DNA of 13,161 nt from Phycisphaeraceae bacterium. GTDB taxonomy: Bacteria > Planctomycetota > Phycisphaerae > Phycisphaerales > Phycisphaeraceae. Shown here piece by piece: positions 13,145 through 13,161 of this stretch. The stretch spans positions 1 through 13,161 of the forward strand of contig SKPT01000258.1 of the NCBI GenBank assembly GCA_007119405.1, written 5' to 3'. The translations under genes and the position numbers were made by a program. Each line of letters starts with the position of its first letter. The stretch's first letter is position 1. The notes beneath the pieces are model-generated. The model ran no database searches and was not told the origin of the DNA. It saw nothing but the letters and a program-made list of their open reading frames with translations.

Positions 13145-13161
13145 CCCCCTCACGCCAACAA

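Overview
The window is one flagellar gene cluster, read entirely on the minus strand. In transcription order (right to left) it holds fliE, fliF, fliG, an inserted four-helix-bundle gene, fliH, fliI, fliJ, a motE/flbB-type gene, fliK, flgD, an unrecognised 90-codon gene, flgE, flbD, motA and the first 119 codons of motB, which is cut by the left edge. The order fliE-F-G-H-I-J-(motE/flbB)-fliK-flgD-flgE-flbD-motA-motB matches the backbone of the large motility operons known in spirochaetes (where fliJ, motE and fliK positions are called flbA, flbB, flbC) and resembles the Bacillus fla/che operon. The DNA is very GC-rich. GC content, protein style and the kinds of intergenic repeats suggest a Planctomycetota-like bacterium, perhaps of the Phycisphaerae. 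That is an inference, because no rRNA or taxon-defining gene is present.

The products assemble one machine. FliE and FliF form the base of the rod and the MS ring. FliG is the rotor switch protein. FliH, FliI and FliJ form the export ATPase complex. FliK controls hook length, FlgD caps the growing hook and FlgE is the hook subunit. FlbD is a small flagellar accessory protein. MotA and MotB form the stator, and the MotE/FlbB-like membrane coiled-coil protein is probably a stator or export accessory factor.

Spacing falls into two zones. From fliJ to flgE (about 3584-6772) genes overlap by 4 bp or sit 18-42 bp apart, with no repeats seen. Every junction wider than about 80 bp carries repetitive DNA of several unrelated families. 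These are a 32-bp inverted repeat between flbD and motA, a short inverted pair between flbD and flgE, nested inverted repeats with twin hairpins between fliJ and fliI, a 20-bp GC-rich motif shared by the fliI-fliH and fliG-fliF junctions, CTNTTAG-type heptad arrays in inverted pairs at fliH-fliG and fliF-fliE, a GGGTCAG heptad array at fliG-fliF, and an octamer array upstream of fliE.

The most unusual item is the fliH-fliG junction. It contains an S23-type four-helix-bundle gene bracketed by inverted heptad arrays, with the gene's stop codon lying inside one array. A gene-less version of the same inverted array pair lies between fliF and fliE. A sigma-28-like sequence lies just upstream of motA, beyond the large inverted repeat, so motAB may be transcribed separately.

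No rRNA, tRNA, CRISPR array, transposase or phage gene was found.
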